In this document: positions 1 through 12,708 of the stretch, in pieces
Position numbering within the stretch: the first letter of the stretch is position 1
How the letters are laid out: the number at the start of each line of letters is the position of its first letter
Assembly (NCBI GenBank): GCA_027946365.1
Contig: JAPEUQ010000005.1
Coordinates: 2,418,001 to 2,482,000, forward strand
DNA length: 64,000 nucleotides
Origin: Kalmusia sp. IMI 367209
Taxonomy: Eukaryota; Ascomycota; Dothideomycetes; Pleosporales; Didymosphaeriaceae
Direction: 5' to 3'
The notes under the pieces: model-generated
Seen by the model: only the letters and a program-made list of their open reading frames with translations
Database searches by the model: none
Told to the model about the DNA's origin: nothing
Position numbers and translations under genes: made by a program

Positions 1-1207
1 GTCGCCTCGTTACAAGCTCGACATCTTGCGAAATGTCCACACAGTGTTCGAAGACACTAAGGATTATTTTGGTGGACCAGCAGCAGATGCGGAAGGTGGC
101 GAATTGGAGATGCTTCCCGCGAGCCCTACTGCTCCGACGCATGATCTTTCAAGAACTTCGACGTCGTCGGAGATCGCGCCTGATGACGTGGTAGGAAGTG
201 ACAGCGAGTCTGAGCGCCGCCCAAGCTCCATCCATCAACGCCCGACTTCCTATCAACGCGTTGAACTACCACCTAGCGACCCTAATTACAGTATGTACTC
301 CGGTAATGGGCATCTACTGATTTGTGTTGACTTAGAGATCAGTTCCTCCGCTTGCGTCATGGGCCGACGCCAAGGATTTCTTCATCGCCCAAGGTAACTG
401 GCAATATCTACTCGGCACATCCCTTTCATGGCTATTCTTGGACTTCGCCTTCTATGGTCTAGGCCTCTCGTCTCCCGACATTGTGCGTCACATCTGGCAG
501 GATCCCGATAAAGAGGGTTTGCCCTCGTCTGTATTCGATTCCCTGCGGGACAACAGTCTGCACACACTCATCATGGTCTCAATTGGTGCTGTCATTGGTG
601 GCGCTGCGATGATCAAAGTCATCCGATATGCGAGCCCGAAAGTGATTCAATTCTGGGGGTTCCTGGTCCTTTTTCTGCTCTTCATCGTCACTGGAAGCGC
701 TTGGACCAAGCTCCTCGACAGCAGCCGTTCGGGCTTGATCGTGCTCTACGTTCTTTCACAAATAGCCTTCAATATAGGACCGAACGTGACGACATTCATT
801 GTAAGTCCAATCCTTTTCTTAACTCCAACACTTACCCAACATCCAATCAGTACCTCTGCTAACTGCTACTCAAGATCCCCGCAGAAATCTTCCCCACACG
901 ATATCGCTGCACAGCACACGGCATCGCCGCCGCCGCCGGAAAACTCGGTTCCTGGCTCGTACAAATATTCCTCGCGTATGCCTTCAAATCTAACTCTCAA
1001 GAAGAGCGGTATGACTGGGAGCGCGCCAACTTCGGCCATGTGCTACAGGTCATGAGCGCGTTCATGGTGGCGGGCGCCGTGGTCACATATTTCCTCGTGC
1101 CTGAGACGCGGGACCATGATGGTAAGAGTAGAACGTTGGAAGCCATGGCGGGAGGAAAGAAGATACTTGATGAGCTCAATAAGCAGCGGGCCCAGGAGGA
1201 AGACTGA
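1..1207 (+). CDS. MFS inorganic phosphate permease (Pho84-like), 3' part
   Basis: This is the C-terminal part of a proton/phosphate symporter of the plasma membrane; the 5' end lies outside the window. The frame is open from base 2. Introns are inferred at 291-342 and 801-874, giving exons 1-290, 343-800 and 875-1207 that join in frame to a TGA. A hydrophilic Ser/Glu-rich central loop is followed by WLFLDFAFYGLGL, the hallmark of the seventh membrane segment in Pho84-type carriers, and then by GPNVTTF joined across intron 2 to IPAEIFPTRYRCTAHG, the conserved sugar/phosphate-transporter signature. The end, VPETRDHDGKSRTLE, also fits the family. The family assignment is strong. Whether it is the high-affinity orthologue or a paralogue cannot be told without the N-terminus. 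Confidence 0.9.
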
Positions 1208-2260
1208 CGAGTTTGTTGGTAAGGTGGGGGCCTCGATTCTTGGTGCTTACCTCAGGGCTTATGATAGATTTTGATATTGATCTAAACTAATAGAGATTAG
1301 TCGATTTACGCCTTTTAGCCCTCAACGCATCTCCACACTTTCGTGGTTACACAGCATATAGAACATCAGAGTCGGCGTTTCGCCATCGCGGACGAAAAGG
1401 GTCGTGGGGTTTCGCCAATTTTGAGGCCGCTGAGGGCGCAGATACGAGGCGACAGCCTAGAACGCCCCCACATCATCATCGTCGCGTGGCAGTTTCCGGC
1501 TCCTCCGATGCGCCTTGCCGCGCCCGATGGGTTCTAGCAAATAATCCAACAGTTCCTACCCGCACAACATCCCTTCGCTCGAATCCAAGCATATTGCCAA
1601 GGAGAAGAAGCAACACCGTGTTCGTTATTACCTACAATCGGCCTTTGGATTATGCCGAACAACAAGGGTTCTCCACCCTAGAGAGCTACGTGCACACAAG
1701 CGGAGAAGGACATAGTCGGAGTTAAGATGCGGTGCCTCGTTTATTTTCCGCAGTGTAACATTAATGGGTCTATGTGGAATCAATTGTCTGGCTCCAGTAG
1801 CTGACGCATAGCGCATAGCAACATCGATGATCCCTACCCTCAATCCTGAGTCACTTCGGGCCTCCGATTCCCCTGTTTACGCGATCCCACGCGGCTCGTT
1901 GACTGAACTCTAAATTCACAAACGCTTGGCTACAACTTTCACCTAGCATTTTCCGTCCGCCACGCTGATGCCATCTGAGATAAGCGGGTTCTATTGTAAA
2001 CGGTACTTTGTTAGCACTATGGCTCTAGCGGGTCATTGGTTTGAGCTTCATGTACCCATTGCTTGCTAGAAGCGGTAAGAAGGCCCACAGAAGACCCTGA
2101 TATCGGGATAAGCGCTAGCATGCCGAGCACGCACAGCATAACAATGGTACCTGGCCAACAGCGGCTCTAGCGATGTATTCGTCCGCTCTCGAGACAAGCG
2201 GTGACGGCGGAGGAGTGGCGGAGTGTTGTCAGCCCTTGACCGTGCCTCCTAGTAGTCCTA
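1208..2260. other. intergenic region upstream of the aldolase
   Basis: About 1.05 kb separates the permease stop from the aldolase core promoter. Only short overlapping frames without recognisable domains occur here (for example 1343-1537 and 1486-1725). I see no RNA gene or repeat. Confidence 0.6.
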
Positions 2261-2270
2261 ATATATAAAG
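2261..2270 (+). promoter_or_regulatory. TATA box of the aldolase gene
   Basis: The decamer atatataaag lies 120 bp before the inferred ATG at 2390. It is followed by a pyrimidine-rich leader (ctttctcatccttcctctg), the usual arrangement of a strong fungal promoter. Confidence 0.55.
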
Positions 2271-2389
2271 ATGGGCAGGATCGCAACGTAAAGCGCGCCT
2301 CTTTCTCATCCTTCCTCTGCCTCTACCACCCCCACAATAAATTCTACGCTTCAGGCTCTTGCCATTCAAATCCAGATATATCTAGCACA

Positions 2390-3540
2390 ATGAGTGGAAC
2401 TGGTGCACCCTACCACGAGCAGCCCGAGTTGCACACCGCAGCTCCTTACCGCGCTGCCCAACTCACCTACCCTGCCAACTTCCGACAAGCTATCAAAGAT
2501 GCAAAAGAAGACAAGAGCAAGACCCTTCTCGGTGTCGCACACGGTATTCCGAGCGTCTTCGTTACCAAGATCCTCGCGTCCACTAAACCTGATTTTATCT
2601 GGATCGATGTACAACACGGTATCTTCGACCGCCTAACGCTATTTGAGTAAGTACCGTTCTCTTGTTATGTAACACAACCAATTGCTGCATGTTGGGAGTA
2701 AATTTGGTATTGAACTTGACTAACTATAAACAGCGCCATCCACGCTGCGCAACACCACTCCCGAAGGCAAAGCTGCCGTCGTAGTGCGCGTTCCCAAGCA
2801 CGACGAAGTAAGCTTGATAACCGCCCTAGACGCCGGTGCCTCAGCCATCGTCATTCCCGACGTGGAAAGCGCCCAAGACGTCAAGGACTTCATCCAGAAG
2901 ATCTACTACGGTAATTTCCCCCTTTCCGCTTCTTTAAATGCTTCCTCATGTACTAACGATTGTCTGCAGCTCCCATCGGCAAGCGTTCCTTCTCCCCCTG
3001 GACCTTCACGCCGGGCATCTCCGACGCCTCCCTCTATCCTGGCGACAACTTCAACGTCGCTACCTCCAACAACCACATCTGTGTCATCCCGCAAGTCGAG
3101 ACCGTCCTCGGCATCGAAAACGTCGAGGAGATCGCCGCCGTCCCCGGCATCCACGGCCTCATGTTCGGTCCTGGCGACTACATGATTTCCGCAGGTCTGC
3201 CACTCAAGCTCGGCGGCGAGCCGCACCCCACCTTCCTAGCGGCCATGACGAGGCTCGTAACAGCTGCGAAGACGAATGATCTGCCGCTATTCGGGTACGT
3301 GAACTCCATTCCCTCGCTGGTGACAGCAGGGGCTGTTTCTAAAAGTAGATTGACTGACCGTTGTACAGTGCCGCGCAAACGCCCGACTTGATTCCCGTGC
3401 TGGCGCAACAGGGATACGCAGCTATTGCTGTGGCATTCGACTACTGGGGTTTGGCCGGCCTCGTGGCGGATGCAATGAAGAAGGGGAAGGAGTTTGTGAA
3501 GCAGGCCGCCGAGCAGACGGCTGGCACGGACACGCCGTAA
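2390..3540 (+). CDS. HpcH/HpaI aldolase family protein, with an apparent frameshift
   Basis: This is a class II pyruvate-type aldolase of the HpcH/HpaI family (metal-dependent cleavage or formation of 4-hydroxy-2-oxoacids; PEP/pyruvate-binding barrel). Introns are placed at 2647-2733, 2911-2969 and 3295-3368. Visible family marks are DFIWIDVQHGIFDRL, the acidic residues in PQVETVLGIENVEEIA and GLMFGPGDY that fit the metal ligands, and AIAVAFDYWGLAG near the end. Right after intron 1 the reading DAIHAAQHHS must move by one base to continue as EGKAAVVVRVPKHDE. The C run at 2760-2762 has one base too many for a continuous frame. No splice choice I tried restores the conserved text, so this is either a sequence error or a disabling mutation. 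The substrate is unknown. A TATA box lies at 2261. Confidence 0.85.
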
Positions 3541-3835
3541 TGATTGGTTGAAGATATATAGATACCCATGAATCTAAGCATTTATTGTATTACTTTAATG
3601 GAGCGGTATGACTGTGATTTTCATATTTGCAAAAAGCTACGTGGGAAGGGCAATGTGCTAGTTCAGTGTGCCGGGTAGTTGGCCAGATAGAATGAGTCGT
3701 ACGGGAAGAATTCCCGAGAGTCCTGTTGAACATTGCAGGTATTTGTTAGAGACGTGTGCGAGCCCACCCGATATACAACATGGTTCAAAATTGAAAATCG
3801 ACGATGGATTACATGCAAATTGTTACATCAATCTA

Positions 3836-6253
3836 TCACCACTTAAAACTCTCCTCAAAGTACTCTACACCCCTGAACCCCTTCCCAAGCACATCAACGC
3901 ACGCCTTCCTTGTCTCATCAGCCATCCTCGCCGGACCACATGCCACAACCGCAAGCCGGTCGTACCCTGCCTCTCTCGCTGTATCCTCAACTACCGCATG
4001 CGTATTCGGTCTACCCGCTTCTAGCTTTACCCTCTTCATTTCGCCTGCTGGGATGTCATCTTTGTTCTCTGTATCTTGCGTGATATGCACCTCGAGCTCG
4101 ACACGCTCGTCATCGAGTAGTGTACGAAACTCACGCAGCACTGATGCGAGGAAAGCATGCTCGCGGACTGCCCAGACAATGCGTAGATTGACAACACTGG
4201 AGGGCTCTGAGAGGAGGGCGGAGAGATGTGAGAGTGGAACAGCGATGCCGGTTCCGCCCACCATGAATAGGATATTTGAGAAGGTGCGGAGTGGGGCCGT
4301 ATGACCATATGGTCCCTCGACCAGAACTCGGAGGGATGTGCGGTGTGTAGCTGCGCGTTTGGCGAGACGTGATGTGAAGCCGTCGTAGGGCCTGATGAGG
4401 AAGATGAGAGATGGAGAAGCTGTGGAAGAGTCTGTCGAATGGAGCAGGGCGTCCGATTCCGAGGAGTCACTGGATTCTGTTCGGCGGGTAGAGGGACGAT
4501 CTTGGAGTGGAAGCTGGAGATCTGGCCGTTCAGTGTCGGTACTAACGTAGGCGAGCGTGAACGGATGATTCTGGTGCGCATAGAGCAAATCATCTAGTAC
4601 ATAGATGTAGTAGTACGTGCCTGGCTGTGGCTTGAGCCATGTCTTGTCACAAGGTACCCGTAGGCTGACGAGATGTGAGGCTGTATCATACGTCGCAGTA
4701 GCTCTCGTGTTCCAGAAATGGGTATCAAATGCTAGAATGCGAAGGCCGCGAAAGAGGCGGTCAAAGACCCAAACAGCTAGGCATGGGTATACAAAACTAT
4801 TCCACTCCCACAATCCGAATATAAGAACGTGACTATCTGGAGATCAGCCGTTTGAACACGAAAAAGGGATCAAGACCTACTAGTACATGGTCAAAAGTAC
4901 GATTACGGAGAAGATAATGTGCAATGTGAGGAAAATCTCGTAATGGCTGCGCCGCAGCCCATACACCGAGAAAGCGAGAAGAGCGCACATGAAGATAGTG
5001 GCGAGTTCTCCATTCCAGAAGTAGTGCTTCGTTAGGTACCTCTTGAGTGAATCCCATCCATCTCCTGGAACTAGTCAGTAAAAATTCGCGGCTTTGAACT
5101 AACCGGTGCTTACTCTCGCACACCATAACAGTGTAGCCTATAGAATGTACGACTGCTTGCACTGTGCTTACTCTCGCAACCCATCTATGAAAGTTGTTGT
5201 ACGCGCCGAAACCCCATCCAGTCATCCACATTAAAGTATTGTTCCTCATGCCGAAAAGCCATATTAGAGGAAAATTGACTAGCGAAATGACACCTGTCCG
5301 ATCAGAAACATAACGCAACAACTGTGCGCTTTTTTCAGGCCAGTAAAGGTTCCCGTCGGTAAGACGATAACTTACAACGCAGAGCACAACATTGAGAAGT
5401 ACAAATACGAGGATAGTAAGGCTTTGAATACGTGATGGGATGGTGCACCAGCCATATGGTTGAGAGCAACGGTTGTTAAAAGCGGCAGGAACGGTAACGT
5501 AGCGTTTCAAGAGCGCTTTTGGCCAGCTGGATATACTGTGATGGGGTTGAGCATAGTCGAGATCAGTATTGCCAGTCGAAATGCGCTGCCATTCTTGCCG
5601 TCGTACGCCTTGGATGAGGGAGACAAGCCGGCTTCCAACACCAATCGAGATGACTACTGCCCAGAACCAGTACATGGCATACCTAACATAGCGAATCATT
5701 ACATGCAATATTGAGCTAAGGATGGCTGACATACCCGTATATGCGATGGATTTCATATTCGAAGAACGCTGCACCCTAACACAGACATTAGAAGACATCA
5801 GAAACACTCAGTAAATAATCATACCACCGTTTTGTATGCTCGTACGAACAAGCTTTCTTCAGGTATAACAACCTCGTTCAATGTAGGGAACGTAAGAGCT
5901 TCATCTGCGCCTAACCGCTTGATCCCGGCTCGGTCCTCGGGCCCGTATTGATCGATAATACTGTAAGATGGCAGACTTGCATTGTTTCTCTGTTGACACG
6001 TCTCGTTCGCATTGCTCAGCCATGCTTCACGGCCACCGTGATCGCAGTACTGATCAAAACACAAGTACAACGATGTCGCTCTCAATGTCCCTTCACATGA
6101 TCGTGCCTTCTTGGACCCTGAGCCAGTATCGTCAAAATTAGCGTAATTGATGACGAGCTGGCAGCCATCGAAGCACCATTTTCCCGATCCCAGCGCCGTA
6201 TGAGCCGCTATAGATCTTATAAAGAGAAGCACCGCGAAAGGGATGCTGCGCAT
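3836..6253 (-). CDS. Ferric-chelate reductase (FRE family), 741 aa
   Basis: This is a plasma-membrane flavocytochrome b that reduces extracellular Fe(III) or Cu(II) with NADPH, feeding high-affinity iron uptake. Introns at 4833-4880, 5071-5113, 5683-5734 and 5776-5824 give a continuous 741-codon frame. Residues 1 to about 17 form a signal peptide, followed by a Cys-containing extracellular domain (WCFDGC, CFDQYCDHGG). The membrane core includes the haem-ligand histidine pattern HRWVARV...VVHSIGYT and, after the splices, SHYEIFLTLH...YYHVLIFGLW. The FAD site is HPFTLAY (about 499-505). NADPH-binding marks are VEGPYG (about 581-586), GGTGIAVPL (about 602) and CGPARM near the end. The protein ends EYFEESFKW, as is typical of the family. 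It converges with the aldolase, leaving about 295 bp between stops. Which FRE subgroup it belongs to is undecided. Confidence 0.95.
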
Positions 6254-6823
6254 GAAGACGGTGGGTGGTGTAAGCGGCGCGGGGCCGGAGATTGGAACGC
6301 GAAAAATCTAATCTGATCGTGCACGGACTGCCAACCCTCCCCCGGAATGAGACAAGCGTCTTGGTCTCGGAAGCTGTTTCCGGACAGCACAGCCACCAGC
6401 TATCGCTAAGAATCACGTTCGTTCATATGTGTGACGATGTTAGGAGCAAGTTGGCAGGAAACGAGCAGATTCTTGCGTCGAATTGATGGCAATTTAGGTA
6501 CAATGATGCATCGATTTTGAAAACAGTATGGATGAAGCATTGGTGCGTAGCGGTGGTAAGTATGATGCGTCTGCTACCCATGACTATATCTAATGCTCGA
6601 TATAAAACACACATGTAATGATTACAGCACCACCGCACCACTCTCACTCTTCGCTAATGATGATAAACGCAGTCGAGAAGGACTATAGATCACGGCCAGT
6701 CTCAACATTCTATCCAAATACTATGCAGCAAGGTTACGACAACGAATCGCGCAGAGACTAGCCCAGGAACGCATATATAACATTGCTTCGAAGCTGCTGT
6801 ATCAGACTCTACCTGATATCCCT
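6254..6823. other. intergenic region between two minus-strand genes
   Basis: These 570 bp hold the upstream region of the ferric reductase and the 3' region of the MFS gene. I see no ORF with coding character and no RNA gene. GATA-type iron-regulator sites were not convincingly distinguishable from background. Confidence 0.5.
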
Positions 6824-8589
6824 TCAAGGAATGTAGGTCAACTTGGATCGCTTTCCAACAGCTCGGATCCTCTTCCCGAAAATGTAGAAGAAGAATGGGA
6901 TGGGAATCATAGCGACGGCGAGGAAACCCAACAAACTCATTCCCCAGTCAAGTCCGAGCCTCTCGAACACTGAACCTTGTTAGTGGCTCTGCTTAAATTT
7001 ATAAATAGAGTGTGATCAACTGACTCTTGTTTGCAAACATTGGAAATGCGGCTGCGAGAACACTACGCATGAACATGTTGGCTGCAAGTGCACTCGCCGC
7101 CATCATCAAATACGTGTCGACTAGGTAGCTCAACGCACTTTGGAAAATGGTAAAAAATCCGAGGCCTAAAGAAGTGGCACCAATGCAAAACCCAATCCAG
7201 TGGATATTCAGCTTCGAAGTCCATCCCATGATGAATAGACCTGCTGCGAAGAAGACTGATCCGATCATCATAGGCGTCAATCGAGCTTCCGGTACGGGAT
7301 TTCCTTTGTTTGCAATGAGCTGCTTCCGGTAGAAGATCTGACCCCACAGGATGATACCTGCAGCGAAGCATACGCCAATGACAGTAGCCATGAATGGTGT
7401 AGAGCCTACGACTGCGTTCCAGTGGCGGATTTGTTGAAATTCTATTGGAAATGTGGCGATGCCGAGGTATATGATAGCGTAGCAGAATGCGGCGTAGAGA
7501 TTGATGAAGAAACAGATTGGATCGACAAGCATCTCAATCGGCACGACAAGGTACTTTTGTGACATGGCTTTGAAGGATGTGCCGATTTCCTGGCTCTTAG
7601 AGTGAATGGCCCAGTTCTTAGTCTCTATACGGAGCCTATTGGCTTTACGGGCTAGGAGGACGGGTGCGAAGCTTTCGTCGACCCATATCCAGCTTGCGAC
7701 AAGGGTAACTGCCATGATGATACCAGTGACCTGGAAAAGAAGATGAGCGAGCGGAACACCACACGGTCCTCAACTTACATATTCAGTCCACCTCCAGCCG
7801 ACGCTCGGCATACTCACGACTAAGGCTCCTCCAACAATCGGCGCAATGAGCGGTCCGATGATGACAGCAATTCCCCACATCAGCATTGCCGCGCCTCGTT
7901 GCGTCGCAGGCCAAATATCCGCCATGACTCCTCCAACATTGCTGAGTGGTGCGCCTCCAAATACTCCGGCGAAGAAACGGGTGATGAGCAGTGTCTGGAT
8001 ATCTTTTGCAGTAGCTGAAGCGAACGAGAATACTGTCAATCCAAATATAGGTAGCAAGATTGATGGTTTACGCCCATATACTTCAGACATTGGCGCCCAT
8101 AGAAGAGGTCCGAAGGCATTCCTAGTTAGGAGTCAGTGACTCATGCATCAAGATTTAACATGATTGGGCGAGGTTTAATATGCAAAACACTTAATCATCG
8201 TTCCGAGAAAGAAACTATGACATACCCTAACAAGTAAAGGCTCATACCCAGAAGCGCTACTTCTTGTCCTACGCCGAAATGTCGTTCAACCTGCACAAGT
8301 CCGGAATTGTAGCTGTACGGGTTACGTTAGGAACAAACAATCGGCTAGAAGATGGTGATATCACAACATACATTGTAGACGCCCATGTTGTGCACATTGT
8401 ACAGAAGCTGTAGCAAACAGTGACCACAATTTTTTTTCTGAACGGCCAATTGAGCGCATTGTAAGGATCTTCCGGGCCTTCGAAGTCAATAACATTGTCG
8501 GTGTCCGTAGATTCGTCGCCAACATCCATTTTCACGGATGAGTCAGGAGTCGGTTGACTTGTTTGAAGTTTCCTTTCGTCGATGTTCAT
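6824..8589 (-). CDS. MFS multidrug/polyamine-type transporter (DHA1), 499 aa
   Basis: This is a proton-coupled major facilitator of the DHA1 drug:H+ antiporter group with about 12 membrane segments. Introns are inferred at 6970-7024, 7731-7778, 8122-8225 and 8313-8371. The five exons (218, 87, 343, 706 and 146 nt) sum to 1500 nt including the stop. The N-terminal tail is hydrophilic (residues 1-50), then PYNALNWPFRKK leads into segment 1. After the first two splices the protein reads TIYNSGLVQVERHFGVG and YLLGNAFGPLLWAPMSEVYG, the second being the motif-A loop of DHA1 carriers. APLSNVGGVMADIW and MFMRSVLAAAFPMFANKMF follow, and the last exon supplies ERLGLDWGMSLLGF. The substrate cannot be inferred. 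It is the last gene before the RIP-like transposon and may export a product of the oxidoreductase group beyond it, but that is speculation. Confidence 0.92.
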
Positions 8590-8950
8590 GATTGAAGCTA
8601 CCCATTTCGCAATGAAGGAACACGAGCTATTTATTGCTACGAGAGCAGCCTAATGTTGGCACCATGAACGATGCTGCGAAAGAGCGAATCTCCGTCACTA
8701 GAGCCGCCTTGTCTGATGACAACTAGCTGTTGTTGGTGAACGTGCTTTGATTGGCTGTGAAACAGCGAGCCTGCCAAGTCCTTTGGTCTTGGCAAACTAG
8801 AAGTCACGTGCAAGTACACACGCTACGGGGATTTTCTGACATTACATAGTCTATGCATATTCTTACCTTTGCTAAAAAAAATCAACTTAATGAGGCGATT
8901 ACTATGGGAGTCAAATATTTATTAGGGTGTGCTTACATAAACCCGATACG
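8590..8950. other. upstream region of the MFS gene up to the transposon
   Basis: These 360 bp have ordinary base composition up to about 8860 and become AT-richer towards the transposon. No gene is seen. The left target duplication starts at 8951. Confidence 0.5.
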
Positions 8951-8960
8951 AATTATTGCC
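8951..8960. repeat. left target-site duplication
   Basis: The decamer aattattgcc recurs exactly at 12754-12763, just outside the matching inverted ends of the AT-rich element. The flanking bases differ on both sides, so the direct repeat is exactly 10 bp, or 14-15 bp if one gap is allowed (gccaggac versus gccggac). Confidence 0.75.
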
Positions 8961-9004
8961 AGGACGCAGGTCATCCGACCATAGACCCGACCTCAGCCAA
9001 CCAT
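8961..9004. repeat. left terminal inverted repeat
   Basis: The end reads aggac, then gcaggtcatccgacc, then atagacccgacctcagcc, then aaccat. Its reverse complement matches 12709-12753 from the GCAGGTCA core through GACCAT-GACCC-ACCTC-GCCAACCAT. Mismatches are three A/G changes plus a three-base difference (TCC versus ACT). The outermost 5-6 bases do not pair well. Confidence 0.75.
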
Positions 9005-9274
9005 CGTGCTATCCCAGAATGGTTAGCGCATGATAAAAAATTTTCCTATAATCAGATAAACTTTATAAATTAATATAACTTTCCTATAACATAATGTAAA
9101 CTTATTTAGAATAATGGATAACTCTTTTTCTAGGTTTGTTCCTTTTCAGCTTTAAGATACTAAGGATGAGGACGACTCTACTTTTAAGCTTAATGACCTA
9201 TCCTTTAAAGATCTAATAGGCTCTAATAAAGGCGCAGTAGAAAGTATTAAGGTAAGCTTAATAGTATAGTAGTG

Positions 9275-12200
9275 AACATGTTTTAAGCATGTTTTTAATA
9301 TATTTACAGTTAAATCTTATTATTTTTATAAGTGGGAATAATCAAGGCTCACCCCTATATACTAAGGAGATTACGTATACTACTACAGTTCCTGCATATC
9401 TAAAGAGCGTAATAGATGACTATACTCATATTATTTAAGTAACGAGGAAATCTACAGGAGAACTATTAATAAAGGAAGAGGTTTTAAAAAGGCTATCTAG
9501 GTAAATATATTTATAACGTGATTGAAACGTGTTCTAATAAAGTTATAGTTTTAGTACTTAAAGTCTGGAGTCTACCTTAACTAGTCTACTTATTCTCTAT
9601 TCCTCAACAGGCCTACTATAAGATATAAGTATAAATGTTCAGGAATCAAACATTATAAATATCTTAAAAATAAGTTTTAAATATGTTCCTATACTTCTAT
9701 TAACGACGAACTCTACATGAAGCTCTAAATAATCTATAATAGTAACCTTAAAAATAAGGATGTTAGTAAATAGAAGGCTATAAGGTACGTAGTATAAAAT
9801 ATATTCTATACCTTTTCTAAATATATTTATATTAACTTTATAAATAGTATTTATATTAGGTCTTAAAGAGGTTTAAAGTTGGAGCTTATATATCTTAGAA
9901 GTCTACCTATGCCCTAATACTATAATAATAGAGACGTTAAGTAAGTCTTTATACTCTAGAATATATTTCTAATATATTTATAACGTGTTTAGCTACTAAT
10001 AGGTGAACGGCCATAGTATATTGGGTGCTAAAGTTAGTATTAGTTAACTAAGGATACTAAAAGCTATTTTATTTAAGTTATAGAGGTAATAGCTAGTATT
10101 AAATATTTAAAAATACTATTTATAAGTGGCTTACCAGGGATAGAGGGTGAGATAGAGGGTGTAACATAGTAGAGCCTTAAACATCCCAACTAAAGAAGTA
10201 TAGTTAGTTAAAGGTCTAAGTTATTTTAAATATATTACTAATATGTTCTATAGGCTTTAACCATCCTCAGGGCTAGGGGAAATGAAGAAATATAAATGCG
10301 AGGCCTCTTTCCAAATTCTTATTCTAAGTAATTTAGAATAAATCCCTACTTTATTCTAATCGCGTTTAGAACACATTTATATATACCCCTACCTTCTATC
10401 CCTATAGATAAACAACTTTAGATATTAAAGATATCTTATAGCCTATGCTTACACTAGGCTTAATAAGATGTAGGTTTCCTTTATAATATATTCCTAACTC
10501 GTTTCTAATATATTTAGCTTAATTCTTAAAATCCCCCAGCTTGCGGCGTACTTGCAGCTATATAGGTATTATTTAATTAAAGATCTTAATCTTATCTTTA
10601 TAAATAAGGACCGTATTTCTTAAATAATTAAACGAGAAAAGCTAAGTCGCTTTCCTTATAGAGGTGGCCTAGAAGGGGTTATTTTTGAGTGGAGGACACG
10701 GTACCAGGACCTAGAAATAGTAAGAAAAGTCTTTTTAACATGTTTAGAACACGTTTTTAATAAGATAGGCATATATCCGTTAAATTATCTCTTCTATATT
10801 AGGAAATATAATTATATGTTTCTTTAATGAGTAGGCAAAGATCTTATCTAACTAGGATATTTTTAGATGGATATATTATTTAAATAACTTAAGCCCCTTA
10901 GGTAGAGATTCTTATTATCGTTTTTAATTCCGTACACTTAAGACGTAAGTAAAGTTTATAGATCATGTTTAAAATATATTCTAAAGCTATTCTAGTTATT
11001 ACCTTAGGTTAGATTATTACTAATACTAAATATTAAGACATATATAAGATTACTCTAACCAAGTTCTTCTAATTATATTCTAAACGTATTGGAAAACCCT
11101 TTAATGGCGGTATATTCATAATAATAGCTTTTATAGAATTATAGTTAATATGGATAGTAAGTAAATAATAGGTATATATGAATCTAACATATTTTAAATA
11201 TATTCTTAACATGTTCTAGGCTTCGGTAAATATCTTACTAATCTTAATCCCTAAAGGCGTGATTAGAGATAATAATTATAGTTATATGTCTAATTTATTA
11301 AGTCTATTTTATACGCAGTATTACTACTGCCTTACCTAAAGAATAGTATATAGAAGACTCTACCTAGGGGCATATAAAATCCCTACTTACTACAGAAACT
11401 ACTTAACTATTACTAACTCTATAATCTTCTTATTAGTAAGTTTATTTATAATATATTTTAAGGTTGTTCTAAACGTGTTTTAGACGAAGAGGAATCTATT
11501 ATAATTAAGAATTAGGTATACTATAAGAAATATAAAGTGATTACTGCAGGGTTAGTCTAATATTATAGTTAGATGCCACTTACTACTTAGAATATGTTAG
11601 AATCACATTTAAATATAGCTAAGTAAGCTGGTAATAAGGGCTATTATATAGGAAAAGACTACCACTACTAGAAGTAGTAACTACGTAAGTAATAGAATTA
11701 TATTTATAATATATTCCTAACGTGTTTTATTAGAGCCCAATAAATAGATCTTTAAGATATATAAGAGTTTTCTACCTAGGTAAGCTATGGGATCCGACCT
11801 ACTTATTAGGATCTATCTTACTTAGCTAACGTTATTTTCAGAATAGAGCTTAGGAGAAGAGTAAATAATTACTATAAATCTAATAGATCTATTCTAAAAT
11901 ATATTTAGAACATAAATAAAATGAGTTTACTATAACTCTAATAATAATAGTATTCTTAAGCTCTTAAATTTATCTGGGTTAATTACTATATTATATAGAG
12001 GTAGACGAACCTCCTCTAGAGACCGTAGTACTTTAAGATTCTCTTTAGCATTAAATCTAAGGTCCTCCCTAATAAGAAACTCTATAGGTTAAGAGAATCC
12101 TACGTAAGTAGATAAATATACTTTAAACGTATTCCTAATAGGTTTATAAAACTTCATAATCTAATACTCTTAAGTATTAGGCTTTAATATTAAGCTAAGC

Positions 12201-12540
12201 CTTATAAGATAAACGTATTTAGTTAGAGATTAATAAAGAGATATTTAAGCTGGACAAAAGACGATTTAAACTTAAAAAGAAAAAGTTTAAGTTGGAGAAG
12301 GAGAAGGCGATTAGGCTTAGGTTAAGAATATATTTAAAACGTAATAGTAACATGTTTTAACCTCACCATACAAAGCATTTATAATTAAGACGCGATATTT
12401 AACCTACCATAGTGGATAATATTTATACTATTCCTATTATCTTAGTAAGGGCTTACACCCTTTAGCAGGCCGTCTATATAGATATTAGGTTCCTTCACAC
12501 GTTAGAATAGGTTTAAATCATGTTTATACCGTGTTTCAAC
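9275..12540. repeat. dispersed clusters of an 11-12 bp motif inside the transposon
   Basis: At least ten clusters contain two or three copies of a unit close to AACGTGTTCTA (variants AACATGTTTTA, AATATATTTTA, AACACGTTTTA) repeated every 11-12 bp. Examples are 9275-9307, 9503-9536, 9961-9990, 10484-10517, 10737-10760, 11185-11219, 11446-11484, 11701-11729, 12326-12360 and 12503-12540. Weaker copies fall in between, so clusters recur about every 100-300 bp. Some similarity will come from AT-richness alone, but the retained CGTG/CATG core is not explained by composition. Origin and function are unknown. Confidence 0.5.
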
Positions 12541-12708
12541 TTACGAAATCCTAAGCGCAGCAGCTATTATAGTAAGTAGCAGATTTATTTAAAAAAAAAT
12601 AAAGAAAACTTGGTGTAAATATGTTTAAAACTTGGGTTGCCTATTTATATGCTTACCTAACTAGTGAGCTGATCCATGGTCGTCTGAGCCTTATGTCAGC
12701 CTCATTTC

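Noticed and set aside
8870..12700. Centromere or mitochondrial insertion as the source of the AT-rich block
   Set aside because: Inverted ends and an exact target duplication show an inserted element; no mitochondrial gene text is visible.
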